Under the pieces are notes generated by a model. It made no database searches, was not told the DNA's origin, and saw nothing but the letters and a program-made list of their open reading frames with translations. 62,546 nucleotides of DNA from Muribaculaceae bacterium. Lineage in GTDB: Bacteria > Bacteroidota > Bacteroidia > Bacteroidales > Muribaculaceae. This document shows, piece by piece, positions 54,880 to 62,546 of this stretch (position 1 is its first letter; each line of letters starts with the position of its first letter). The stretch spans positions 1 through 62,546 of the forward strand of contig JAGANS010000001.1 of the NCBI GenBank assembly GCA_017624155.1. Reading direction: 5' to 3'. The position numbers were made by a program, and so were the translations under genes.

Positions 54880-55588
54880 AAAGATTGAGCAGACGGTGAA
54901 TCAGCCGGTCGTCGGTGTGGGGTAGGGCGGCCTTGATGCGGCTGTGAAAGCGCAGATACGATTCCTCGGCCGAACGCCCTTGCACATCGCATATATCATC
55001 GCCATACAATGCCTCGGGTGTAGTGTAGCGAGCCACGCCCCAGCCGTAGGTGTCGCCGTGGCGGTCGGTCTTATACTCGAAGTCGGCAATCACTACATAT
55101 CCGGCCATCTGCAGGCGCATGATATGTGTGTCGAAGCCCAGATCGCGTGCGCCCTTTGAGGCACGGCTTTCTATCATACGTTCGATCGGGCTAAGGCCTC
55201 GGCGTGTATTTCGTGGCCGGCTGAATCCAGACAGATCTTTGAGTTCGCGCGACAGCAGTGATTCGTGTTCGCGCAGTACATCAAGGATATGAGCCTCGAT
55301 GGGATTGGCGGTGAGGTCGTATTGGCTGCGGCGCAGGTTGATGAAGTCGGGCAGCAGGTCGATGGCAATGTATCCGGCTTTGCGGTTGAAAAATTTGCCG
55401 TAGGCTACCCGCCAGTTGCGCACCAGTGTGCCCTTCCATATCCAGGGCCCGTCGGCAAGATCCCACAGTATCGGTTCGGGTACGATCTCCTCGATTGAGA
55501 ATCCGGTGATTCTGTTGCGGAAATAAGGCAGCACGCCGATATGCAATACCAGTTCTTCAAGTGCCTGTGATGTCGTTATGGGATTCAT
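54878..55588 (-). CDS. AlkZ-related winged-helix protein
   Basis: A 236-residue cytoplasmic protein resembling AlkZ/YcaQ-related proteins of Bacteroidales (recognition from memory). Features: LPYFRNRITGFSIEEIVPE, AYGKFFNRKAGYIAIDLLPDF, a helix-turn-helix-like HESLLSRELKDLSGF and WGVARYTTPEALYG. True AlkZ unhooks DNA crosslinks via a QxQ motif, which I do not see here, so activity is uncertain. The -7 box ends four bases before the ATG. It is convergent with the radical SAM gene, with the inverted repeat between. Confidence 0.72.
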   Translation of the reverse strand: MNPITTSQALEELVLHIGVLPYFRNRITGFSIEEIVPEPILWDLADGPWIWKGTLVRNWRVAYGKFFNRKAGYIAIDLLPDFINLRRSQYDLTANPIEAHILDVLREHESLLSRELKDLSGFSRPRNTRRGLSPIERMIESRASKGARDLGFDTHIMRLQMAGYVVIADFEYKTDRHGDTYGWGVARYTTPEALYGDDICDVQGRSAEESYLRFHSRIKAALPHTDDRLIHRLLNL

Positions 55589-55592
55589 GTTG

Positions 55593-55600
55593 CAAAGTTA
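55593..55600 (-). promoter_or_regulatory. Promoter -7 box abutting the AlkZ-related ATG
   Basis: TAACTTTG on the minus strand, followed by CAAC and the ATG at 55588. It predicts a leaderless transcript. Confidence 0.65.
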
Positions 55601-55685
55601 CATCAAATTATCGAACAAGAGGCCGCAGCACGGTGTTTTTATAATGTAAGAATAATGATTCCGTCACTTAAAAACATACCGCATT

Positions 55686-56150
55686 ATGAATCGCCTTGCA
55701 TCACGCTGTATTTCCACAAGCCCGCTGACTATCTGCCTGACCGGTATACGTATACTGTCGCTGATTATGACTTTTGTAACCGGTCTGTGGTGCGAGCGCG
55801 CCACGGCTACCGGCGATCTCGCTTTGGCCGATGTGTTATCGACGGTTCATGCTGTGAGCGGTCTGCTCTTCGCAGCACTCGTGGTTTATCACGTATGGAC
55901 GCGCCGCCGTTGGTTTGCCGACATGATGAGTGAACCCGGCAGCTGGCGTCAGCAGGCTTCGCACCATGTTATACCGCTGTGTGGCGCATTGTTTCTCAGC
56001 TCGGCTGTGAGCGGCGTTGCCATTATGCTGGGCTGCGCTACGGCTGTGGCGTTTCACATCGGTTCCGGCCTGATGCTGTGCCTTGTCGCCATTGTACATG
56101 TGGTGCTTACAATAGGGCGGCGGTTTCGCAGTGTGAAAGAAAATTTGTAA
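55686..56150 (+). CDS. Four-helix membrane protein, DUF4405/cytochrome b-like
   Basis: A 154-residue inner-membrane protein with four hydrophobic segments (about 14-34, 51-70, 90-112, 118-140). Histidines in helices 2 and 4 (HAVSGLLFAALVVYH, FHIGSGLMLCLVAIVH) resemble the heme-binding pattern of DUF4405 and cytochrome b subunits. A role in electron transfer is possible but no partner oxidoreductase is nearby. The UDG-family gene starts ten bases later. Confidence 0.7.
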   Translation: MNRLASRCISTSPLTICLTGIRILSLIMTFVTGLWCERATATGDLALADVLSTVHAVSGLLFAALVVYHVWTRRRWFADMMSEPGSWRQQASHHVIPLCGALFLSSAVSGVAIMLGCATAVAFHIGSGLMLCLVAIVHVVLTIGRRFRSVKENL

Positions 56151-56155
56151 CTTCG
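56148..56155 (+). promoter_or_regulatory. Variant -7 box abutting the UDG-family ATG
   Basis: TAACTTCG, a one-base variant of TAnnTTTG, followed by CGTC and the ATG at 56160. A similar TTCG variant serves gmk. Confidence 0.45.
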
Positions 56156-56159
56156 CGTC

Positions 56160-56759
56160 ATGCAAAGCGATGCGGACAAATACGAAATAGAGTCGCATCC
56201 CTGGGAGCCCTGGCTGCCTCGGGATGCCAAAGTGTTGTTTATGGGAACCTTTCCGCCCGGCAGTCACCGCTGGTCGATGGACTTCTATTATCCCAATCCA
56301 ACCAACGACTTCTGGCGCATCATGGGCCTGCTGTTTCTTGGCGATGCCCAGACTCTTTACATCCCTGAGGAGAAGCGATTTGACCTCGGGCTAATCAAGG
56401 ATCTCACCCTCCGCCACGGCATAGCCATGAGCGACACTGTGAAGAAGGCGCGCCGGCTCCGGGGCAATGCCTCGGACAAGTTTCTCGAGGTAATCGAGGG
56501 CAATGATCCGGCCGACCTGCTTGCCGCCATTCCTTTATGTACCGATGTCGCTACTACCGGCGAGAAGGCTGCGTCTGTAATAGCCGCCATTACCGGGACG
56601 GAGGCACCGGCTATGGGCCACTATGTTGTGTGGACGATGCCGGGCGGTCGCTGTGTGCGCATTTGGCGGCTGCCATCCACATCGAGGGCATATCCGCTCA
56701 GGCTTGAGGCGAAGGCAGGCTACTACCGCAAGATGCTCGAGATTGCCGGGCTGTTGTAA
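56160..56759 (+). CDS. Uracil-DNA glycosylase family protein
   Basis: A 199-residue alpha/beta protein of the UDG superfamily. Motif 1 region VLFMGTFPPGSHRWSMDFYY (about 25-44) with PNPTNDFWRIMG, and the terminal RLPSTSRAYP in place of the usual H-P-S-P leucine loop, place it in a family annotated as UDG-like. Members excise uracil or mismatched bases; activity here is not proven. Possible own promoter (see the adjoining box). Confidence 0.82.
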   Translation: MQSDADKYEIESHPWEPWLPRDAKVLFMGTFPPGSHRWSMDFYYPNPTNDFWRIMGLLFLGDAQTLYIPEEKRFDLGLIKDLTLRHGIAMSDTVKKARRLRGNASDKFLEVIEGNDPADLLAAIPLCTDVATTGEKAASVIAAITGTEAPAMGHYVVWTMPGGRCVRIWRLPSTSRAYPLRLEAKAGYYRKMLEIAGLL

Positions 56760-56828
56760 TTTGTACGTTTAATAGTGTGATTAACAAATTTTAACTACAC
56801 GTATATTCCTCGTCTCGTTAATTATATA

Positions 56829-57117
56829 TAATTTTGCGACGATAAAGCCACTTATAGAATAAGTGCGCAATATCAGACTGTATAACAACATTATCCGTGA
56901 ATCATTGAAAAAACTAATTAATACTTGAGCCAAAAGTAAAAGTTTATAGAACCCTCCTGACTACAACAATTTCCTTCTGCAGCCCAGTTATTTCCGCTGT
57001 CACTTATTTTGGGAATGTAATTTCAAATATTCCGTATCCATGTTGATGCTGCCTCCGGCAGTTGTGGTGATGTCTGCGCTTGCTGCGGATGGAAGGAGTT
57101 GATGGATTATATTTATT
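56829..57117 (+). promoter_or_regulatory. Long leader of the fimbrial operon
   Basis: A -7 box TAATTTTG (56829-56836) gives a leader of about 275 bases before ATG 57118. It contains a hairpin just after the predicted start of transcription (CACTTAT/ATAAGTG, 56849-56865), and a GGAAGG-type purine run (57091-57096) before an ATG at 57102 that opens a nine-codon frame overlapping the first gene's start. No further gene is seen in 56760-57117. Confidence 0.5.
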
Positions 57118-57717
57118 ATGGATTTTAACGTCTTACGCAAATTTATCATCCTTACGGCGGTGGCCATTCTGATGCCGCTATGTGCCGTGGCTCAGCGTTT
57201 GGCTCTGAAAACCAACGTAATCGGTGATGCCGCGCTCAGTCCTAATGTGGCTGTCGAGGTGGGCCTCGCTCCCAAATGGACCCTTGATGTGTCGGGACAG
57301 TTCAATGCCTGGACAGTCGGCAATGAGCACAAGTGGAAACACTGGGTGGTACAGCCCGAGGCACGTTACTGGCTCTGCGAGCGCTTTGTCGGTCACTTCT
57401 TCGGCATCCATGCCCTCGGTGGCCAGTACAATGTGGGGCGTATCGGCATCAAGTCGCTCGATTTTCTTGGTACTGACTTTTCGCAGCTCGCCGACCGCCG
57501 TTATCAGGGTTGGGGCGCAGGCGCCGGCATTGCCTACGGTTATGCCTGGCCGGTCAACAAGCACTGGAATCTCGAGGCTGAGTTTGGATTCGGATGGGTA
57601 TACACCCGTTCCGACATCTATCCCTGCGCCGAGTGCGGCACCAAAATCCGGGAGGGCAAGGTGCACAATTATGTCGGCCCCACCAAGGTCGCTTTCAATG
57701 TAGTGTATGTCTTTTAA
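57118..57717 (+). CDS. DUF3575 outer-membrane protein of the fimbrial locus
   Basis: A 199-residue exported protein; signal peptide ends near CAVAQ. The body is a beta-barrel-like DUF3575 protein: LALKTNVIGDAALSPNVAVE, QPEARYWLCERFVGHFFG and an end in FNVVYVF typical of outer-membrane strands. Two Cys (PCAECG) near 164-167. DUF3575 genes commonly open Bacteroidales fimbrial operons. The DUF3868 gene follows directly. Confidence 0.87.
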   Translation: MDFNVLRKFIILTAVAILMPLCAVAQRLALKTNVIGDAALSPNVAVEVGLAPKWTLDVSGQFNAWTVGNEHKWKHWVVQPEARYWLCERFVGHFFGIHALGGQYNVGRIGIKSLDFLGTDFSQLADRRYQGWGAGAGIAYGYAWPVNKHWNLEAEFGFGWVYTRSDIYPCAECGTKIREGKVHNYVGPTKVAFNVVYVF

Positions 57718-57731
57718 TGCTTCCACCGACG

Positions 57732-59183
57732 ATGAACAATAAAACAATACTCGCCATACTTGCCGCCGCAGCCCTTATCCCGGCTGTGTCGGCCCAGAAT
57801 GTGAAGCATCTGTGCGTCAGTGGCCTCGAGACCGGTCGCGACGGTTCGCGTTTCTTTGTCAACATGAACGTCAACCCCGCGAAGCTCGATCAGCGTACCA
57901 ACAGCCGTGTGGAGCTTTATCCCGTGATATACAGCGCCGACAGCACACACCGTGTGGCTCTGCCGTCGCTCACTGTCGCAGGCCGCAACATGTTTTATTC
58001 AACACTGCGCAATGTCGACACCGGGCAGCCCACCACGCTCTACCGCGCCGGACGCGGCAAGGTGGTAAACTACAGCCACAGCGTGCCGTATGAGGACTGG
58101 ATGGAAGTTTGCACCGTGGGTATTGAAGCCCGCAATACCGGTTGCTGCAACGAGCCTAAGGGCGACGAACTTGTGCCGGTTGCCGCTGTGGATCTGCGTC
58201 CGCGCCGCTTCCAGCCTCACTTTGCCTACGTGGCTCCGCTCGACACCGCCACCAAGCGCTTTAACCTCTCCGGCCGCGCCAATGTGCGTTTTATCGTCAA
58301 CAAGACGAATATCGACTGGAAATACGCCAACAACTATGTAGAGCTCGACTCGATACTGCGCACCGTCAATGCCGTCAAGGACAATCCCGACGCAAATGTC
58401 GACTCGATATTCCTGAAAGGTTTCGCCTCGCCCGAAGGTCCGTATGACAACAACGTCCGTCTGGCTCAGGGCCGCACCGAGGTCATCAAGGAATATGTGC
58501 GCAAGAATTCGACCTTCTCCGCATCGGTTTATCACACCGCGTCGGTGCCCGAGGACTGGGACGGTCTGCGCCGCTGGGTAGAGAGCTCGTCGCTCGATGA
58601 CAAGGAGGCCATGCTCGCCTTTATCGACGACAAGTCGATCCCCGCACCGGTGCGCAACGATGAGTTCCGCCGCCGTTTTCCCAAGGACTATCCGTTTATC
58701 CTTGATAACGTATATCCACCTCTGCGTCACACCGAGTATCGCATCACATACACCGTGCGCAAGTATCTGAATGTCGACGAGATCCGCGAGGTGATGCGTA
58801 CCCGTCCCTACAACCTGAGTCAGAACGAGCTTTTCCTGCTCGCCAACAGCTACAAGGCCGGTTCGCCCGAGTATGACGAGGTATTTGAAGTGGCCGTGCG
58901 TCTGTTCCCCGAGAACACTACCGCCAACCTCAATGCCGCCAACACAGCCATGCACCGTGGCGACTATGATGCCGCCCGCCGCTACCTCGACCGTGCCGGC
59001 GATACTCCCGCGGCAATCTATGGTCGCGGGGTACTGCTCGCTCTCGAGGGTAAATACAGCGAGGCTTTGCCGCTGCTGCGTGAGGCTCAGACACTCGGCG
59101 TTGCCGAGGCCGCCGATGCGGTTGCCCAGGTCGAGATGTGCGAGGCCGGCCCCAACGGTATCACATATTATAATGCAGACTAA
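57732..59183 (+). CDS. DUF3868/OmpA-like protein with TPR tail
   Basis: A 483-residue exported protein: signal MNNKTILAILAAAALIPAVSAQ, a DUF3868-like N-terminal region, an OmpA-like stretch (SIFLKGFASPEGPYDNNVRL then RTEVIKEYV) that may bind peptidoglycan, and two TPR-like repeats near the C-terminus (about 390-480). It probably anchors or assembles the fimbria at the outer membrane. ATG 57717, overlapping the previous stop (TAATG), would add five residues; ATG 57732 gives the cleaner signal peptide. Confidence 0.82.
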   Translation: MNNKTILAILAAAALIPAVSAQNVKHLCVSGLETGRDGSRFFVNMNVNPAKLDQRTNSRVELYPVIYSADSTHRVALPSLTVAGRNMFYSTLRNVDTGQPTTLYRAGRGKVVNYSHSVPYEDWMEVCTVGIEARNTGCCNEPKGDELVPVAAVDLRPRRFQPHFAYVAPLDTATKRFNLSGRANVRFIVNKTNIDWKYANNYVELDSILRTVNAVKDNPDANVDSIFLKGFASPEGPYDNNVRLAQGRTEVIKEYVRKNSTFSASVYHTASVPEDWDGLRRWVESSSLDDKEAMLAFIDDKSIPAPVRNDEFRRRFPKDYPFILDNVYPPLRHTEYRITYTVRKYLNVDEIREVMRTRPYNLSQNELFLLANSYKAGSPEYDEVFEVAVRLFPENTTANLNAANTAMHRGDYDAARRYLDRAGDTPAAIYGRGVLLALEGKYSEALPLLREAQTLGVAEAADAVAQVEMCEAGPNGITYYNAD

Positions 59184-59222
59184 TTCAAAATAACAACATA
59201 ATATAAACTAAATCCTTATTTA

Positions 59223-61121
59223 ATGAAATCACTTAACCTTCTTCTCGCCGGAGCACTTACACTGGGTCTGTGGTCCTGCTCCAGCGACGAGCCTGCTCCC
59301 AACAAGGGCGATGACACCAAGGGTGATGTTTTCGCAACGCTGACCCTTCAGCTCCCGAACGGGCGTTCGGTGACCGACACAACCGATGACAATGGCGATT
59401 ATCCCGCTCATTCCGATAACGGTAATGAAGTCGGTAAAGACTACGAGAACAATGTTAACGCGATCTATGTAGTACTTGCAAAGCGCGACGCATCTACCGG
59501 CGCGTTCACATACGCTGCAAAATCGTATTCAAGCTCTGTTATGAATCAGGCCGCTTCCAAGGCTACATTCACTATCCAGTTCCAGTCTCAGGAACTTGAG
59601 GATGTCGCTAAAGGAGATGCTGCTGAGAGAGAAGTATATGTATTTACATATTGCAATCCCACAGTAGGTTTGAAAACTTATCTTGACAACCTGACATCCG
59701 GCGACTTCGTTGATGAAACTTATACTCTCTCTGACGGTGATAACCTGCCCTTCGCCTTGAAGAACCAGTTCCTTATGACCAACGCTCTGCTCCATAAAGT
59801 CACCATCGATGAGTACAAAAACCTTATCAAGAACAACAATACCGTTGCTACAGCATTCCCCCTCGGAACTGTAAAGGTTGAGCGCGTTGCCAGCCGTTTC
59901 GACTTTGAGGAAAAGCCCGAGGCAAATGGCCTTCCCAAGAATGCATACACTATCGACGACAATGCCAGCGGTCTGCCCGTGGGTTATGTCGAGTTCACCG
60001 GCATGTCACTGTTCAATGAGGCCAAGGAATTCTACTTCCTCCCTCGCATGGCTGCTGCTGATGAGGACTGGACAACGACCACCGACATCTGCGGATACGA
60101 GCTCGTTGATAAATATGTCGTGTCGCCCAACTACTCGCTCAAGAACCAGTTTGGCGCAGGTACACTCGATTACGACGGTATCAAGGGCAACTACTTCTTT
60201 AACATCGGTGCCAAGCCTCAGGATTATACCTACACATGGGTAACAACCGAGGACGACAACGACGACTGGACCGGTGCTTCTGGCACAAGCTACAAGATTT
60301 GGCGTTATGCCTCTGAGAATACTCTTCCTCTTGCCGCTCAGAAATACGGTGTTACAACCGGTGTTCTGTTCCGCGCCGAGATGAAGTCTCTTCCCTCCAA
60401 CCTTTGGGGCACTGTTGAAGCCGGTGGCGTAAATCCCGCCGAGACTTTTGCCGCCGCTATCAATTCGCATGAGACTATTTATGCTTATACTCAGGTTGAA
60501 GAGGCCCAGGGTAACACAACACAGAAGCCCGTGCAGGTAACCACCATGCTCGGTACCGCTAAGCAGGTTTGGCAGTATGCTTATACTCACAAGCAGTCGG
60601 ACATCCGCACTAAATTTGTTGCCGGTGTAGCTGCAGGTGTGTTCAAGGTTACCATCAACGGAGAGAATAAAACCACCGAAGATGAAATCTTCCCCGCTCT
60701 CGTTGCCGGTACAGACTTTGATACAATGGATAAGCTCCTTGCCGCCGTTAAAGTAACAATGCCCACGGGTAACCTTACCAACACCGATGGCGCATATATT
60801 CCCTCGACAAACTACAATTTCGTAGCTTATACCCCCGAGAAGACAACTGTTGATGGCGTTGATACCTATCACTACTACAACTACTATTATTACTTCAACC
60901 GTCACAACGACAACGACGATGACCAGGAAGACGGCATCATGGAGTTTGCTACCGTCCGTAACAACATCTACAAGCTCAAACTGAGCAAGGTAACCGGTTT
61001 CGGTCAGCCTGGTGATGTTACAGTAGATCCCGGCCATGAGGATGAGACTCCCGAGGTATACTTCCAGGTATCTGCTCTCGTTCTTGACTGGGTTGTTCGC
61101 GTGAACGATATCGAATTATAA
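59223..61121 (+). CDS. mfa1: Mfa1-type major fimbrillin (lipoprotein)
   Basis: A 632-residue fimbrial subunit with a lipobox (LGLWSC, Cys 19), an acidic low-complexity linker, and the Mfa1/FimA two-domain beta fold. It ends with LDWVVRVNDIEL, the conserved C-terminal strand of Mfa1 proteins. In Porphyromonas such proteins are exported as lipoproteins, cleaved by a gingipain and polymerised by strand exchange; this protein is likely similar. It starts 39 bases after the DUF3868 gene and a GC-rich hairpin follows. Confidence 0.9.
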   Translation: MKSLNLLLAGALTLGLWSCSSDEPAPNKGDDTKGDVFATLTLQLPNGRSVTDTTDDNGDYPAHSDNGNEVGKDYENNVNAIYVVLAKRDASTGAFTYAAKSYSSSVMNQAASKATFTIQFQSQELEDVAKGDAAEREVYVFTYCNPTVGLKTYLDNLTSGDFVDETYTLSDGDNLPFALKNQFLMTNALLHKVTIDEYKNLIKNNNTVATAFPLGTVKVERVASRFDFEEKPEANGLPKNAYTIDDNASGLPVGYVEFTGMSLFNEAKEFYFLPRMAAADEDWTTTTDICGYELVDKYVVSPNYSLKNQFGAGTLDYDGIKGNYFFNIGAKPQDYTYTWVTTEDDNDDWTGASGTSYKIWRYASENTLPLAAQKYGVTTGVLFRAEMKSLPSNLWGTVEAGGVNPAETFAAAINSHETIYAYTQVEEAQGNTTQKPVQVTTMLGTAKQVWQYAYTHKQSDIRTKFVAGVAAGVFKVTINGENKTTEDEIFPALVAGTDFDTMDKLLAAVKVTMPTGNLTNTDGAYIPSTNYNFVAYTPEKTTVDGVDTYHYYNYYYYFNRHNDNDDDQEDGIMEFATVRNNIYKLKLSKVTGFGQPGDVTVDPGHEDETPEVYFQVSALVLDWVVRVNDIEL

Positions 61122-61144
61122 TCGTCCCTTAACCACTCTCCCAT

Positions 61145-61205
61145 AGCCGCGGCGGATTGCCGCCGCGGCTCCCTACAGGGCCGGGCGGCCTAATACCCTC
61201 CCGGC
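61145..61205 (+). terminator. Two hairpins between the major and minor fimbrillin genes
   Basis: An 11-base-pair GC stem (61145-61155 with 61160-61170, loop ATTG) and a second stem GCCGGG (61180-61185) with CCCGGC (61200-61205). There is no U-run, so they may reduce read-through or protect the mfa1 messenger 3' end. They would favour more Mfa1 than Mfa2 (inference). Confidence 0.55.
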
Positions 61206-61236
61206 TCACTAAAAAACAAATTCAATTCTCCTTGCG

Positions 61237-62253
61237 ATGTTTAAAAGCATTCTTGCAAATATTTTCAATAAGGCTTTGGCTATAATCGCTGTCGGCGCTG
61301 CTGTGTCGATTACTACTTCGTGCGAGAGCATTTACGACGACCTGGATCCGTGTCCGCAGGGCGTACGACTCCGTTTTGTCTACGACTATAATATGGAGTT
61401 TGCTAATGCTTTCCCATCGCAGGTCGATTGTCTCACTGTGCTGTTCTACGACGAGAACGGCCGCTATGTGACTACCCGCACCAACACCACCGACGAGCTT
61501 CACGACGAGAATTACCGTATGACTGTCGACCTTGTCCCCGGTACATATACAATCGTGTCCTATGGCGGCATGGCTTGCGAGGACGCTTCGTTCCACTACG
61601 TTACCGACCCCGCCACGACCGCTCTGCGCGACATCCGCGTGGCTCTCAATGACGACTGCCTCACATCGCCCGTCGGTACCAATCTGCATCCGCTGTTCTA
61701 CGGCAAGATTAATGTCGAGATCGAGTCGACCGACATGACTTACCGCGAGTATACCGTGAAGATGATGAAGGATACCAACAATCTGCGTGTCATCTTGCAG
61801 CAGATCGACGGCGATCCGCTCGATAACGCTGACTTTGACTGGATGGTTACCGACAATAATACTCTCTTTGCCTGGAACAATGACATTATCCCGCAGACAC
61901 CGGTCGAGTATCTGCCATGGGCCCGCGGCAACGCATCGCCCGGCGATCTGCCCGACGGTACTCCCGCATCGGTATGCTGGGCCGAGATGTCGTTCTCACG
62001 CCTCGTCACCGGCAATGAGCCACACCTCGTCATCACCCGTCGCAGCGACGGCTACCGAGTGATTGACATTCCGCTAATAAACTACCTCAACCTCATGAAG
62101 TCCGAAGCTTACCAGTCGATGCCCCTTCAGGAGTTTCTCGACCGCGAAAGCCGCTGGGACATGATATTTTTCCTTGACCGTAACCACGCATGGCTTGAGA
62201 CTCAGATTATCGTCAACGACTGGGTGGTACGAATCAATGATATAGAACAATAA
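61237..62253 (+). CDS. mfa2: FimB/Mfa2-type fimbrial anchor subunit
   Basis: A 338-residue predicted lipoprotein (lipobox ITTSC, Cys 29) with the Mfa2/FimB opening SIYDDLDPCPQGVRLRFVYDY and FPSQVDCLTVLFYDENGRY. Mfa2 proteins anchor the fimbria to the outer membrane and control its length. It ends VNDWVVRINDIEQ, very close to the end of the upstream Mfa1. The next fimbrial gene starts eight bases after its stop. Confidence 0.9.
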   Translation: MFKSILANIFNKALAIIAVGAAVSITTSCESIYDDLDPCPQGVRLRFVYDYNMEFANAFPSQVDCLTVLFYDENGRYVTTRTNTTDELHDENYRMTVDLVPGTYTIVSYGGMACEDASFHYVTDPATTALRDIRVALNDDCLTSPVGTNLHPLFYGKINVEIESTDMTYREYTVKMMKDTNNLRVILQQIDGDPLDNADFDWMVTDNNTLFAWNNDIIPQTPVEYLPWARGNASPGDLPDGTPASVCWAEMSFSRLVTGNEPHLVITRRSDGYRVIDIPLINYLNLMKSEAYQSMPLQEFLDRESRWDMIFFLDRNHAWLETQIIVNDWVVRINDIEQ

Positions 62254-62260
62254 CTGATAA

Positions 62261-62546
62261 ATGGGATTCCTGAAGCAAATTAACAATATGCTGCTTGCCC
62301 TGGCGGGCATGGCTTTGATATCGGTGGCCACCGGCTGTTCCGATACCGATGAGCCTGTGCCTGTGCCCGATGGCGACGGCCCCATTGTGACCTTGCGCCT
62401 GTCGGTGGGTATCAACTCGCCGCAACAGCTTCAGGACTCACGTGCGACCGGCGAGTATCCTGCCGGGTATCCCTACGACTTCGAGCCTGCGGCCACAGTA
62501 TACGAGGGCATCAACACCTTGCGTGTGATAGTGGTGCGTCCCGACA
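62261..62546 (+). CDS. Fimbrial tip-type lipoprotein, 5' part (runs off the window)
   Basis: An open frame from ATG 62261 continues past the window end (95 codons seen). It has a lipoprotein signal (LISVATGC, Cys 26), a proline/Asp linker (DTDEPVPVPDGDG) and a start of a beta domain (IVTLRLSVGINSP). Position after mfa2 and this architecture suggest an accessory or tip fimbrillin of the Mfa3-5 kind. Confidence 0.72.
   Translation, partial: MGFLKQINNMLLALAGMALISVATGCSDTDEPVPVPDGDGPIVTLRLSVGINSPQQLQDSRATGEYPAGYPYDFEPAATVYEGINTLRVIVVRPD

Noticed and set aside
54626-54925. Possible 99-residue protein in the inverted-repeat spacer
   Set aside because: It reads through the hairpin and the right repeat copy into the convergent gene; no promoter or domain, and its content is explained by the structured repeat.

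Overview
The window looks like a chromosome segment from a gut Bacteroidales bacterium, most likely Muribaculaceae (family level is inference). Seen directly: many genes are preceded by the Bacteroidota -7 promoter box TAnnTTTG, often with a TTG or TTTG element about 17-20 bases upstream, and Shine-Dalgarno sequences are scarce. Marker families agree: Mfa-type fimbrillins, PorQ and a type IX secretion (T9SS) type B cargo domain, a Bacteroidales radical SAM/lipoprotein pair, DUF3575, DUF3868, DUF4286 and DUF5063 proteins, and methylmalonyl-CoA mutase. No tRNA, rRNA, CRISPR array, phage or complete insertion sequence was recognised. Coding density is high, with many 1-4 base overlaps marking operons.

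Layout. 1-8034: sugar use. A truncated secreted protein, the xylose operon xylB-xylA-xylE (minus), and divergently a secreted GH28-GH105 pectin-type hydrolase. 8160-13212: EamA transporter, then porQ-cmk-ispH-exonuclease-small membrane protein-GNAT. 13198-15548 (minus): PAS protein, DUF3737, PLP C-S lyase-like aminotransferase. 15663-20075: guaB, then a two-domain parvulin chaperone and a lipoprotein partner. 20079-23035 (minus): gmk-nadD-DUF5063-M18 peptidase. 23179-27357: phosphodiester glycosidase, dusB, head-GIN protein, flippase. 27388-34019 (minus): a complete glycine cleavage operon lplA-gcvT-gcvH-gcvPA-gcvPB-lpd. 34182-35293: rpsF-rpsR-rplI. 35397-40449 (minus): AddB-like nuclease broken by an in-frame TGA, hemW, GT2. 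40545-44557 (minus): mutA-mutB.

44773-51808 (plus): a five-gene operon with a 1359-residue AlbA_2 (Schlafen-like) protein of unknown function, GT2, DUF4286, ruvC and a T9SS cargo protein. 51841-52780: a toxin-antitoxin locus whose toxin gene is frameshifted while the antitoxin is intact. 52887-54451: a lipoprotein plus radical SAM/SPASM enzyme pair of unknown function. 54426-54879: a perfect 34-base inverted repeat around 386 bases of structured DNA, between two convergent genes; this is the least explained structure here. 54878-56759: AlkZ-related protein, four-helix membrane protein, uracil-DNA-glycosylase family protein. 56829-62546: a fimbrial locus (DUF3575, DUF3868/OmpA-like, Mfa1, Mfa2, start of another tip subunit), cut by the window edge.

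The strongest leads are the 34-base inverted repeat, the radical SAM/lipoprotein pair, four genes whose -7 box ends 3-4 bases before the ATG (predicted leaderless transcripts), the two broken genes (AddB-like and toxin), and the large AlbA_2 protein.
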